Origin: Tessaracoccus oleiagri | GTDB taxonomy: Bacteria > Actinomycetota > Actinomycetes > Propionibacteriales > Propionibacteriaceae | NCBI RefSeq assembly: GCF_900103275.1 | Contig: NZ_FNGP01000002.1 | Span: forward strand, 575,491-639,490 | DNA length: 64,000 nt | Direction of reading: 5' to 3' | Shown here: positions 25,606 to 36,200 of the stretch, piece by piece | Layout: each line of letters starts with the position of its first letter | How positions within the stretch are numbered: the stretch's first letter is position 1 | The notes under the pieces: model-generated | What the model saw: only the letters and a program-made list of their open reading frames with translations | The model's database searches: none | What the model was told of the DNA's origin: nothing | Translations under genes and position numbers: made by a program

Positions 25606-26583
25606 TTAGCCCTTTACGAAGTAGGTCGTCGCGCCGGCCGCGATCGCCACGACCCCGGCGACGACGAGTGCGACGAGGGTGCCCGTGTTGCGTGGGGTGG
25701 CGCCCGTCGGGGCGGCGGGTCCGGCCGTGGGTGCGGGCGACGGCGTGCCCTCGGCGCCGGTGGGTACCGGCGTGGAGGGCTCCGGCGACGGCTCCGGAGA
25801 CGCGACGGGCTCGAGCGTGGTGGTGGTGTCGCTGGTGGGGACCTCCGCCTCCCGGACCACGCCGCCGGCGCTGAACAGGAGCGTGTCGCCCATCGCCGCC
25901 ACGGACTCCCCTTCCGGGCCGTTCACGTACGTCTCGACGGCCTCGGTCTCCCAGGAGAAGGCGTCGATGACATGGACCCCGTCGGCCGCACGCAGCACGA
26001 GCGTGCTCCCGTCGTCGAGGAAGACGCCGTCGGTGACGCCCTCGGGCGCGTCCGCCACGCGGGTCAGGGTGTCGGTGCTGGTGCGCGACGGGTTCTCGGG
26101 CGCCCGGTAGATGCCGGGGTCGTCCCCGGTCGTCGCGATGTAGATCCGTCCGCGGCCGGAGACCATCATCGCCTGCGCGTCGCGGGGCCCGTCCGGGTAC
26201 TCGAGCACGTAGGCGCGGTACTGCTTACGGCCGGGCTGGGTGTCGCCGAAGCGGAAGATCGTGAGGGTGTCGCGGTCGAGGTCGGGGTTGCCGAGGTCGC
26301 CGACGAAGAGCGCTCCGCCCGACAGCGCCAGCGCCTCGACGGACGCGATGTCCGCGTTCCAGGTGAGCTGCGCCTGTTCGCCGTCCTCGGTGAGTCCGAT
26401 GAGGGTGCCGTCGTCGGCCTCCTCCCCCGCGAGCCACAGCCGCGCGGTCTCCTCGTCCCACGCCATGCCGACGATCTCACCCACGTGGTCGGGGGGCACG
26501 GTGAACGCCGCGGAGGCGGAGGCGGACGCAGTGGCCGCCAGGATCACGCCCGCGGCGAGCACGGCTCGGAAACGTCGGTTCAT
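25606..26583 (-). CDS. Secreted, membrane-anchored beta-propeller-like protein
   Basis: 325 aa. A signal peptide (FRAVLAAGVILAATASASASAA) is followed by a repetitive beta-rich extracellular domain with propeller-like turns (GMAWDEETARLWLAG, GGALFVGDLGNPDLDRD, GRIYIATTGDDPGIYR, DGVHVIDAFSWE). A Pro/Ser/Thr stalk comes next (residues about 245-290), then a C-terminal membrane anchor (TLVALVVAGVVAIAAGATTYF). No catalytic motif is visible; a sensing or wall-spanning role is a guess. It is preceded on the same strand by a 30-aa membrane peptide gene 12 bp upstream. Confidence 0.65.
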   Translation of the reverse strand: MNRRFRAVLAAGVILAATASASASAAFTVPPDHVGEIVGMAWDEETARLWLAGEEADDGTLIGLTEDGEQAQLTWNADIASVEALALSGGALFVGDLGNPDLDRDTLTIFRFGDTQPGRKQYRAYVLEYPDGPRDAQAMMVSGRGRIYIATTGDDPGIYRAPENPSRTSTDTLTRVADAPEGVTDGVFLDDGSTLVLRAADGVHVIDAFSWETEAVETYVNGPEGESVAAMGDTLLFSAGGVVREAEVPTSDTTTTLEPVASPEPSPEPSTPVPTGAEGTPSPAPTAGPAAPTGATPRNTGTLVALVVAGVVAIAAGATTYFVKG

Positions 26584-26595
26584 GGCGGGCCCAGC

Positions 26596-26688
26596 CTAGT
26601 GGGAAGTGACGATCGCGCCGATGATCACCACGGCAATGACCACCAGCAGCGTGGCGGTGACGATCAGTTTGCGGGCGCGAGGGTTCAT
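26596..26688 (-). CDS. 30-aa single-span membrane peptide
   Basis: A short open frame (ATG at 26688, TAG at 26596-26598) encodes a basic start MNPRARKL, then a continuous hydrophobic span (IVTATLLVVIAVVIIGAIV) and TSH. The positive-inside N-terminus and clean TM make it a likely real small membrane protein. It lies 12 bp upstream of the propeller-like gene on the same strand. TAGACT lies 8 nt before the ATG and there is no SD. Function unknown. Confidence 0.5.
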   Translation of the reverse strand: MNPRARKLIVTATLLVVIAVVIIGAIVTSH

Positions 26689-26790
26689 TTGGCGTCAGTC
26701 TACGCGCTCCCCGACGGGGGCCCCGCGGGGGCTGCCGCGCCTGGCCGGGCAATGTTCGCATGTTTCCGCTCCCCGTCATGGGCGCGACAT

Positions 26791-26796
26791 TAGGCT
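26791..26796 (+). promoter_or_regulatory. -10 element for a leaderless start at 26804
   Basis: TAGGCT followed by a 7-nt spacer and the ATG at 26804, with no SD. Confidence 0.45.
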
Positions 26797-26803
26797 GCCG
26801 AGC

Positions 26804-27403
26804 ATGGTGGACTTCTACGCCGTCGCGATCGACGACGTGCGTGACATGTTCGGCGCCGATGGGGACCTCGCGGAGGAACTGATCGCCGCCGCACGCGTCG
26901 CGTTCCCGGAGGAGCCGCACCGCCGTCGGGCCTTCCTACCGCTCATGCGCAGGGCGCCGGAGTTCACCGTTGCCAACAACCGGCCGACCCGCGAGGACCT
27001 GTCCATCCTGCTGTCGGGCGGGTACGTGTCGCCGGAGCGGATGCGCGCCAGCTGGCGACTGTTCCACGCCCTCCTGGACCACCGGTCGGCCGCGCACATC
27101 ACCGTCGACGTGACCGAGGAGGAACTCGAGCGGGCGGAGTTCGACCTCGCGCGCAACGGGCTCGACACCTACTACTCGCTGCGCCGCCTCGGCGAGCGGC
27201 AGCTGGGCATCCCCCTGCGCGGCATCGAGGGCCACATCGACGGGTACGCGAAGCATGTGCACGTCCTGGAGACGGCCGCGGAGCTGCGCCGGGTCCTGGG
27301 CGACGTGGAGCCCGAGACCCGGCGCATCGTCAACGAGGTGCTCGGCATGTGCGACGTCGTAGCCGCCGACCCCCGACTGGACCTGGTGGTCCTGGAGTCC
27401 TGA
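26804..27403 (+). CDS. Hypothetical cytoplasmic protein, 199 aa
   Basis: I do not recognise the family. It starts MVDFYAVAIDDVRDMFGAD, is rich in helices and charged residues, and has no signal, membrane segment or cysteine motif apart from one Cys near the end (EVLGMCDVVAADP). The section YYSLRRLGERQLGIPLRGIEGHIDG suggests a compact alpha/beta domain. It is flanked by divergent and convergent unrelated genes and so is probably monocistronic and leaderless. Confidence 0.6.
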   Translation: MVDFYAVAIDDVRDMFGADGDLAEELIAAARVAFPEEPHRRRAFLPLMRRAPEFTVANNRPTREDLSILLSGGYVSPERMRASWRLFHALLDHRSAAHITVDVTEEELERAEFDLARNGLDTYYSLRRLGERQLGIPLRGIEGHIDGYAKHVHVLETAAELRRVLGDVEPETRRIVNEVLGMCDVVAADPRLDLVVLES

Positions 27404-27418
27404 CCGGCGGCCCCGCTG

Positions 27419-29734
<2,316 letters not shown>

Positions 29735-29824
29735 CTGTTGCTCCTCGATCGACGCCGGGCCCGAGCGCGTGGTCGCGGGCCAAGATGGATTTCGAGTCTA
29801 TGGAGCGGTGCGGGTCACTTGGGA

Positions 29825-29854
29825 GGGCGACGATTCACACGTGCATCGTCGCCC
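29825..29854. repeat. 10-bp perfect inverted repeat upstream of katE
   Basis: GGGCGACGAT and ATCGTCGCCC flank a 10-nt spacer. It could be an operator for katE, a hairpin, or part of an integration site, since its right arm runs into the island direct repeat. Confidence 0.5.
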
Positions 29855-29863
29855 GGACGCGAA
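29852..29863 (+). repeat. Left 12-bp direct repeat of the defence island
   Basis: CCCGGACGCGAA, identical and same orientation as 57725-57736. The two copies bracket every defence gene in the window. Confidence 0.45.
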
Positions 29864-30017
29864 CGGTGCGCATTGAAAATCTGCGGAGGATAGAACGGCA
29901 GAAGAGACCCAACGGGGAGCACGTTGCTCGTTCGCTCTATCTGGCGCCCGGTGCCGGGATTGCGCTGTAGCGTCGCGTGACAAAGGCGCGCGGCGCCTAG
30001 ATGGGAGTAATGACGAC

Positions 30018-30509
30018 GTGTTGGACAGGGAGTACGAAGATCTGAGGTCGCTGGCCGAACACGTTGCCCGGGCACAAGGGGCTGGAATGTGGGCTGAGGA
30101 CATCGCTTCCTCCACCATGAAGAAGTACTGGATGCACCGGGATGAAGTGCGAGAGCCTCGCGCATGGGTCAGACGTGCCGCGCGCAACCTGGCAATAGAC
30201 CATGCACGACGGGACCCCGACGCCGGGTGGGCGCGAATCCCGGGTGAGGGCACTCTCGCCCATTCCCCGCTGCCCCGCCAGCTACAGACTAGAAGCCCCA
30301 GCAGTTTGCTGGCCGCACGAGACCAACTCGAAAGGGCACTCGAAGTGTTGAACGACATCGAGCGTGAGCTTCTGGTTGGACAGAACGAGGGATACAGCCT
30401 GCAGGAGCTGGCCGATCGTCACGGGTACACCGAGCCATCGGTGAGGACGAAGCTCGCGGTGGCCAGGCGCAAGATCCGCGACGCCTTCCCCGATCTCGAC
30501 ATCAACTGA
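30018..30509 (+). CDS. ECF-like RNA polymerase sigma factor
   Basis: 163 aa. A region-2-like part (EDIASSTMKKYWMHRDE...AWVRRAARNLAIDHARR) and a region 4 helix-turn-helix (YSLQELADRHGYTEPSVRTKLAVARRKIRD) are separated by a linker. This is the two-domain plan of extracytoplasmic-function sigma factors. The GTG start at 30018 has GGGAG upstream; TTG at 30021 is an alternative. It is divergent from katE and converges with the unknown gene at 30511, with 1 bp between stops. No anti-sigma gene is adjacent. It may control the island or belong to katE; neither is shown. Confidence 0.8.
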   Translation: MLDREYEDLRSLAEHVARAQGAGMWAEDIASSTMKKYWMHRDEVREPRAWVRRAARNLAIDHARRDPDAGWARIPGEGTLAHSPLPRQLQTRSPSSLLAARDQLERALEVLNDIERELLVGQNEGYSLQELADRHGYTEPSVRTKLAVARRKIRDAFPDLDIN

Positions 30510-30510
30510 C

Positions 30511-31638
30511 TCACTCTCTTTGCGTCCGGTCCAGAGCGCGGGTGTACCACTCGTCAAGTTCGAGGCTGAGTCGCCCCGTCGCCTCGGATGAGTCAGGTTG
30601 CTTCAGCAAGGCAGTGGCTGCGTGTGAGATGCTCGCGTCCATCACCATCTCGCCCGAGTCGATGCGCGTGTACACCCTGATTCGTTCCTCGCTGGCGGAC
30701 GCCTGCACCAGCAGGGGGCGCCTCCATCGGGAATCCGAAAAGGACTCGGTGCGCAGCGGGCCATTCATCTTTCGTGCCACCCCGAAGTATCGCGCGACAA
30801 GATCAAAGACCGATGGACTGGTCGCATTGCCGACCACGACGGCGAAGGCACGTTCCAGATTCGCCTCATCCTCCATGACATAGGTCAAGCCTCCGATGGC
30901 TCCGCAGGCCTGGACCACGCCCCCAGAATCTCGCAATGCCGAGAACTCTGGCGTCTTGACTGCTCCGAGCAGCGCCGCACAGTCGCTCAGGCTCGTGAAT
31001 TCGGGACTCGGCCAAGGCGCCGCACTGGACTGGAACCAACCGTCGCGCGAGATGGCGAGCACCTCGTGACCGGTCGCTGGCTCGCAGCCAAGCCTGCCCT
31101 CCGCCCCTACGTTCAGGTCAGTCCTGTGACCGGCGCGGCGAAGGATCTGTTTCCACTGGGCAGTGAACTGTTCCGATATCGACAGCTGAGCGGGCCACGA
31201 AGGGCTGTCAGCGTCGATGGGGAGCTGCGCAACGCGCCTCCAGTGTGCGTGGTTGAAGAGCACGGAGGCATTCGTCTGCAGGTCCCTGACCACCCGCTGG
31301 AACGACGAGACCGATAGCTCGTCTCCCCTCACGCGATGCCTCAACTGCAGTGTGGCCTGACCGTCATGGAGCGCCCCGTGCAGGCGTTGGAAGGAGGAGC
31401 GAGAATGACTGTCGATCGCATCGATGAGCTCACCCGAGAGCGGAAAGACGCCAACTTCAACCCCGATCCAGCACCAGCCGCTGCCCTCTGCAGCTCCCCC
31501 CAATAGGACGACGAGTCGCCTGGAGAGGAACGCCAACGAGTAAATCACCTCCTCCCCGTTCTCCGCAGTCGAGCGCACCTTGTAGCGGGCGTTCTCAGCC
31601 ACGCTGAGCGCCAAGTCGAGCCCTCTGTTTCCCGTCAC
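30511..31638 (-). CDS. Unknown protein of the island's left module (375 aa)
   Basis: I do not recognise this protein. It has no signal peptide and no TM. The first part (LALSVAENARYKVRS, LVVLLGGAAEGSGWCWIGVE) looks like an alpha/beta domain of sensor or chaperone type. The C-terminal part ends with a possible beta-barrel and helix (LLVQASASEERIRVYTRIDSGEM, LSLELDEWYTRAL). The ATG overlaps the stop of the preceding 309-aa gene (ATGA, 31635-31638), so the pair is coupled. Base composition is less GC-rich than the core genes. Confidence 0.6.
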   Translation of the reverse strand: MTGNRGLDLALSVAENARYKVRSTAENGEEVIYSLAFLSRRLVVLLGGAAEGSGWCWIGVEVGVFPLSGELIDAIDSHSRSSFQRLHGALHDGQATLQLRHRVRGDELSVSSFQRVVRDLQTNASVLFNHAHWRRVAQLPIDADSPSWPAQLSISEQFTAQWKQILRRAGHRTDLNVGAEGRLGCEPATGHEVLAISRDGWFQSSAAPWPSPEFTSLSDCAALLGAVKTPEFSALRDSGGVVQACGAIGGLTYVMEDEANLERAFAVVVGNATSPSVFDLVARYFGVARKMNGPLRTESFSDSRWRRPLLVQASASEERIRVYTRIDSGEMVMDASISHAATALLKQPDSSEATGRLSLELDEWYTRALDRTQRE

Positions 31639-32564
31639 AGCGACCTCACCTTGTCGAGCGCGAGGGTTACCAGTTCTTCCGCGAGGTCCAATGACTCGTG
31701 ACCGGTCAGCCGCGTATTGACGCCGTACGACCGATGTTGGACCGAGCGCACGTCGGGGTCCGAAGCAAGGTAGTCAGGAAGCTCTGTGTGCTGCAGCCTC
31801 ACGGAGACCTTGCCATTCCAGTGGAGGTAGGCGACCGCCGGCGATGGCTCACCCGTCGAGAAATCGTGGACCCGCAGGTAGTCGCCCACACCGCCTTCAC
31901 GCGTCTCGCCGACTACGACGGCGATCTCCTCCGTCCCGAGGCGTGCCAGCAACCGACGGAGGTTGGAAGCCTGCGCTCCACCCTGTTGCGCCACCGCCTC
32001 ATCGACCAAGAACGCCGGCTCCGACGAGCCGCGCCGCGCGGTTGCCTGTTCATCCTTCGACGAGGTGTCCGCGCCGATCGGCAATTCGAAGGGCAGATCT
32101 GTCAACATGTCCCAGACCAGAACCCCTGCCTCTCTATAGCGCTCCCAACCTGTGGCTCGCGACTGGCTCAGGCGTGCGTGTTCGTCGGTGGTGACGATGC
32201 AGGCAACCGCGTACTGCGTCAGGAAGTTTCGCAGGTCATCAAGCGTCCAACTCTCGCGCCGCAGCAGTTCCCCAGTGATCCAGCTTCGTGTCCACACGTG
32301 TTCGTGGTTCACCTTGGCAGTGCGCTCGACATCGATGGACCCGACGGAGCGGAGGCGGATGTGGTACTTCGGATGGGGCGGGAATCCCTCGGCCTCCGTC
32401 CATTTCCAGAGCCCGATGCTGATGAGTTCCTTCTTGTGTGCGAGGTCGACGTTCTCCAGATCGAGCAGGTGGTGGATCGCACGCAGAGCGCTCTCTCGCC
32501 GAACGGGAACGTGGGCCTCCTCCATGTACGTACGGTCCAGCCGGAGTGCGGTGTTCGTTGGCAT
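31635..32564 (-). CDS. Unknown protein with HEHV/TTDEH motifs (309 aa)
   Basis: The N-terminal half (residues about 1-150) contains KVNHEHVWTRSWI and, 45-50 residues later, ACIVTTDEHARL. These spaced His/Glu elements resemble degenerate HNH-type folds seen in phage and restriction proteins, but Cys ligands are missing, so nuclease activity is not claimed. The C-terminal half (LRRLLARLGTEEIAVVV...VAYLHWNGKVSVRLQHTEL) looks like a separate alpha/beta domain. AAGGAG precedes the ATG at 32564. It is coupled to the 375-aa gene and divergent from the PD-(D/E)XK gene. Confidence 0.55.
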   Translation of the reverse strand: MPTNTALRLDRTYMEEAHVPVRRESALRAIHHLLDLENVDLAHKKELISIGLWKWTEAEGFPPHPKYHIRLRSVGSIDVERTAKVNHEHVWTRSWITGELLRRESWTLDDLRNFLTQYAVACIVTTDEHARLSQSRATGWERYREAGVLVWDMLTDLPFELPIGADTSSKDEQATARRGSSEPAFLVDEAVAQQGGAQASNLRRLLARLGTEEIAVVVGETREGGVGDYLRVHDFSTGEPSPAVAYLHWNGKVSVRLQHTELPDYLASDPDVRSVQHRSYGVNTRLTGHESLDLAEELVTLALDKVRSL

Positions 32565-32593
32565 GCTGTCTCCTTGTTGAGTGCCTTCACCTG

Positions 32594-32622
32594 CATAGAC
32601 GCAAGAAACCGTGAAATGTCAA
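32594..32622 (-). promoter_or_regulatory. Promoter candidate for the 309/375-aa gene pair
   Basis: Perfect -35 TTGACA (32622-32617), 17 bp, then TCTATG (32599-32594) on the minus strand, ending 29 bp before the ATG. The -10 is weak. Confidence 0.4.
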
Positions 32623-32702
32623 CGCGCGGAGTGCGAGTGCCGTGGTAGACAGGTTCGAGGATCCTGTCACAGTGGACGGAAAACGATACGGAGGGTGCCC
32701 TC

Positions 32703-33182
32703 TTGACACACGAAAGCAAGGCGTCGACGGCTCAGGCGACGACTCCACAGGCCGATGCAGCAAAGCCCTTTCTCTACGAGGACGATGTGGTGACCGCGGT
32801 GATGACACACTTGGCCGGCGACGGATGGTCAATCGAAGGCCATGCGATGGCTCACCAGCACGGGGACGACATCGTCGCCCGGCGCGGGGTTGACCGGCTG
32901 GTCATCGAGGCCAAGGGCGCAGGCAGTTCGAAGATGGGCACCAAGCGTTACGGCTCCCTTTTCACCCGCAATCAAGTGCGCAGCCACGTCTCGGTGGCGA
33001 TCCACAGAGCGCTGCGCGTGTGGTCGGGAGGTGAAGCGCAGGCGGGACTGGCGTTTCCCGACAACCAACACCATCGGGAGATGGTTTCGCACGTCCTCCC
33101 TGCACTCCGCCGGCTGGGCATCGCCGTGTTCTGGGTCGCAGACGACCTTTCCGTCTCCGTCGATCACGAGACAGCACAGTGA
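32703..33182 (+). CDS. PD-(D/E)XK nuclease-fold protein
   Basis: 159 aa. The motif HGDDIVARRGVDRLVIEAKG (about residues 50-69) supplies the Asp and the ExK of the PD-(D/E)XK restriction-endonuclease/resolvase fold. A conserved downstream region (SLFTRNQVRSHVSVAIHRAL) and an end FWVADDLSVSVDHE follow. The start is TTG at 32703 with GGAGGG 7 nt upstream. It lies 67 bp ahead of pglW and diverges from the unknown pair. It could be a nuclease acting with BREX or an independent small restriction-like effector. Confidence 0.65.
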   Translation: MTHESKASTAQATTPQADAAKPFLYEDDVVTAVMTHLAGDGWSIEGHAMAHQHGDDIVARRGVDRLVIEAKGAGSSKMGTKRYGSLFTRNQVRSHVSVAIHRALRVWSGGEAQAGLAFPDNQHHREMVSHVLPALRRLGIAVFWVADDLSVSVDHETAQ

Positions 33183-33217
33183 AGGGTCACGAGCTAGCGC
33201 TCCAGAAAATGTTGTCC

Positions 33218-33223
33218 TAAAGT
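33218..33223 (+). promoter_or_regulatory. -10 candidate for the BREX operon
   Basis: TAAAGT, 26 bp before the pglW GTG. A CAGGAGGG SD follows at 33238-33245. It lies directly before the 10-bp palindrome. Confidence 0.4.
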
Positions 33224-33224
33224 A

Positions 33225-33234
33225 CGTTCGAACG
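33225..33234. promoter_or_regulatory. Palindromic operator candidate before pglW
   Basis: CGTTCGAACG is a perfect 10-bp palindrome starting 2 bp after the -10 candidate, over the likely transcription start. That position suits a repressor of the BREX operon. Confidence 0.4.
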
Positions 33235-33249
33235 AGTCAGGAGGGCTGA

Positions 33250-36200
33250 GTGGTGAACGACCGCTGGGTCGAAGTCACCCCCTCCCAGTTCGCCCACGAG
33301 AAGGATGGTCTGCGACTCATTCGCGACCTTTTGCCCAAGCGAGCCCCGTTCCGCGCCTGGACCAACTTCGAGTTCCGCGACGACCGCGGTAACTGGTCCG
33401 AGGTCGACCTCCTCATCCTGGCTCCCGACGGTCTCCACCTGGTCGAGCTGAAGTACTACTCCGGCCGCCTCCGCGGCAACGACCAGACCTGGCTCCGCGA
33501 CGGTCGCGCGCCCGAGGACTCGCCCCTCCGCCTCGCCAACCGCAAGGCCAAGCGCCTGCGCTCGAAGTTGATGTCCGAGTACGACGCCTGGCGCCGCGGT
33601 AGGCGCTTCGACTCCCCACCTCCCCCAGCCCGCGAGGTCATCCCCTACATCCAGGAATCCGTCTTCCTCCACCACCCGGACCTGGTCGTCGATCTCCCCG
33701 AAGCCGACCGCCGCGACCTCTACGGCCTCCCCGGAAACGAGGCCGCCTCCGGGCTCAGCCCCATCACCGAGCTCTTCAACGGCACACCCCACCCGAACAG
33801 CACCGTCCGGGAGAACGCCGTCGTCGGAATGATGAAGCTCATCGGGCTGCGCTCCCACCAGCGCGAGGCGGGCAGCTTCGTCCTGGACCCCCAGCCCGTC
33901 GACGACGGCCCCGGCTGGCAGGACTGGCTCGGCACCCACAAACTGTTGGGCACCCGCCGCCGGATCCGCTTCCGCACCGTCCCCGAGGGTTCGCCCGACG
34001 AGGCCCGCCGTCGCGTCCGGCGCATCGCCGAGCATGAGATGCGCGTCATGCAGCACCTCAGCCACGACGCAGTCCTCCGGCCTGAGGACCTCGTCGACTC
34101 CGATCTCGGCCCCGGCCTCGTCTACCCCTACGACCCGTCCTGGCAGCGCCTCGACCTGTGGCTCGCCGGCCGCCCGACCCTCGGCTTCGACGACCAGCTC
34201 GCGCTCGTCCGCCAGGTCGCCGAGGCCCTCGCCTACGCCCACGGCAAGAACGTGGTGCACCGCGGCCTCAACCCGCGCGCCGTCCTGGTCCACACCAGCC
34301 GCGACGGCCGCCTCCAGGTGAAGGTCGGTGACTGGCAGGGCGTCGGCCGCACCGACGAGGCCACCCACACCGAGGCCACCCGCGGAGTCACCCAGCTGGC
34401 CGACGTCCTCGCCGGCGAGATCCCGCTGGCAGATCGCTGGGCGCGAGCCGCGTTCACGGCACCGGAGGGCATCCAGGTGGGCACCCCGGACCGCCTCCGC
34501 CTCGATGTCTTCTCACTCGGTGCGCTCGCGTTCTACCTGGTCACCGGCGGCCAACTCCCCGCCCGCAACCGCGCCGACCTCACCGTCCGGCTCCGCGAGC
34601 AGCGCGGCCTCGACGTCTCCGTCGAGCTCCCCGAGGTGCCGCCCGCCCTGCGCGACGCCATCCTCCAGGCCACCCACCCGCAGGTCTCCGACCGCCTCCC
34701 CGACGTCGCGGCCTTCCTCGGCGCCCTCGACGCCGCCACCACCAGCCCAGAGCAGGAGGAAGCGGCCGACCCCCTCGATGCCGGCCCCGGCGCCATCCTC
34801 GGCGGACGCTTCGAACTCAAGAGCCGCCTCGGCGCCGGCTCCACCGCCGTCGGCCTGCTGGTTGAGGACCTCAGCCTCGACGACCGGCCGGAGCGCGTCC
34901 TCAAGGTGGCCGTCGACGACGCCGCCGCCCGCCGCCTCGAGGACGAGGCGGACACCCTCCGCCAGGTCAACAGCCCGCGCATCGTCAAGCTCATCGACGG
35001 CCCGCTCGAGGTCGCCGGCCGCCGCGCCCTCCTCTTGGCCTCCGCCGGCCGCGAGACGCTGGCCACCCACCTCGGCAACCGCGAGCGCCTCTCCCTCGAC
35101 CTGCTCGACCGGTGGGGCACCGACCTCCTGGAGACCCTCGTCGTCCTCGACGACGCGGGCGTCACCCACCGCGACATCAAACCCGCCAACCTCGGCGTCC
35201 AAGTGGACCGCGGCAATCGCTCCAAGCACCTCGTCCTCTTCGACTTCTCCCTGGCCAAGGCCGCCGCCTCCGACATCCAGGCCGGCACCCGCCCCTACCT
35301 CGATCCGTTCCTCACCGCCCGCAGGCAGTACGACTCGGCCGCGGAGCGCTACGCCGCCGCCGTCGTCCTGTTCGAGATGGCCACCGGCCACCCACCGGTC
35401 TACGGTGACGGCCTCTCGGATCCGGCGGCCATCCCCGACGAGGCCGCCATCGACCCCACCCGGTTCGACCCCTCAGTCTCCGCCCAGCTCACCGCCTTCT
35501 TCACCCGCGCACTGGCCCGCGACGCCGCCGCCCGGCACGACACCGCCACCCAGATGCTCCTCGAATGGCGCGCCTGCTTCCCCGCCAGCTCCGTGCCGCC
35601 CATCAACGCCGACGAGCTCGCCGCCCAGGCCACCGCCGACACCCCGCTGACGCAGTCCGGCCTCACCCCCCGCGCCATCTCTGCGCTGGAGCCGCTCAAG
35701 GTGGCGACGGTGGGCGACGTCGCGCAGATCGACGCCGTCCGCCTCAACCACCTCCCAGGCTCCTCGTCCGCCACCCGCGAGGAGATCAAGCGCCACGCCC
35801 GCACCTGGCGCGACAAGTACAAGAGCAAGGAGCACACCTGGCGCGTGGTGGAAGACACCACCCCGCTGCCGGATCCGCACGACAGCGCCGACGTCCTCCT
35901 CGCCGCCGCCCGCCAGGGCAAGGAGGACCGCGCCGTCGAGCTCGCCTCCCTCATCCTCGGCATCCTCGGCCGAACCGACCCCAACGCCACCCAGGCCGAG
36001 CTGGCCGCCGCCCTCTCCCCGCCGGTCACGCGCGGCCGCGTCAGCCAGCTCTTCGGCACCCTCCAGGACCGCTGGGCCGCCGACCCAGCCGCCCTCACGC
36101 TGCTCGGCCGGCTCACTGACGCCGTCGACCAGCGCCTCGGCGAACTCGGCGGCGTGGCGACCTTCGACGAACTCGCCACCCACCTGCTGAGCCTCATGGT

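Larger units (their letters stand above)
29735..30017. other. Intergenic region at the left edge of the island
   Basis: 283 bp between katE (minus) and the sigma gene (plus). It holds the katE SD, a 10-bp hairpin (29825-29854), the left copy of the island direct repeat (29852-29863) and a possible -10 TAGCGT (29968-29973) for the sigma gene. No credible coding frame is seen. Confidence 0.6.
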
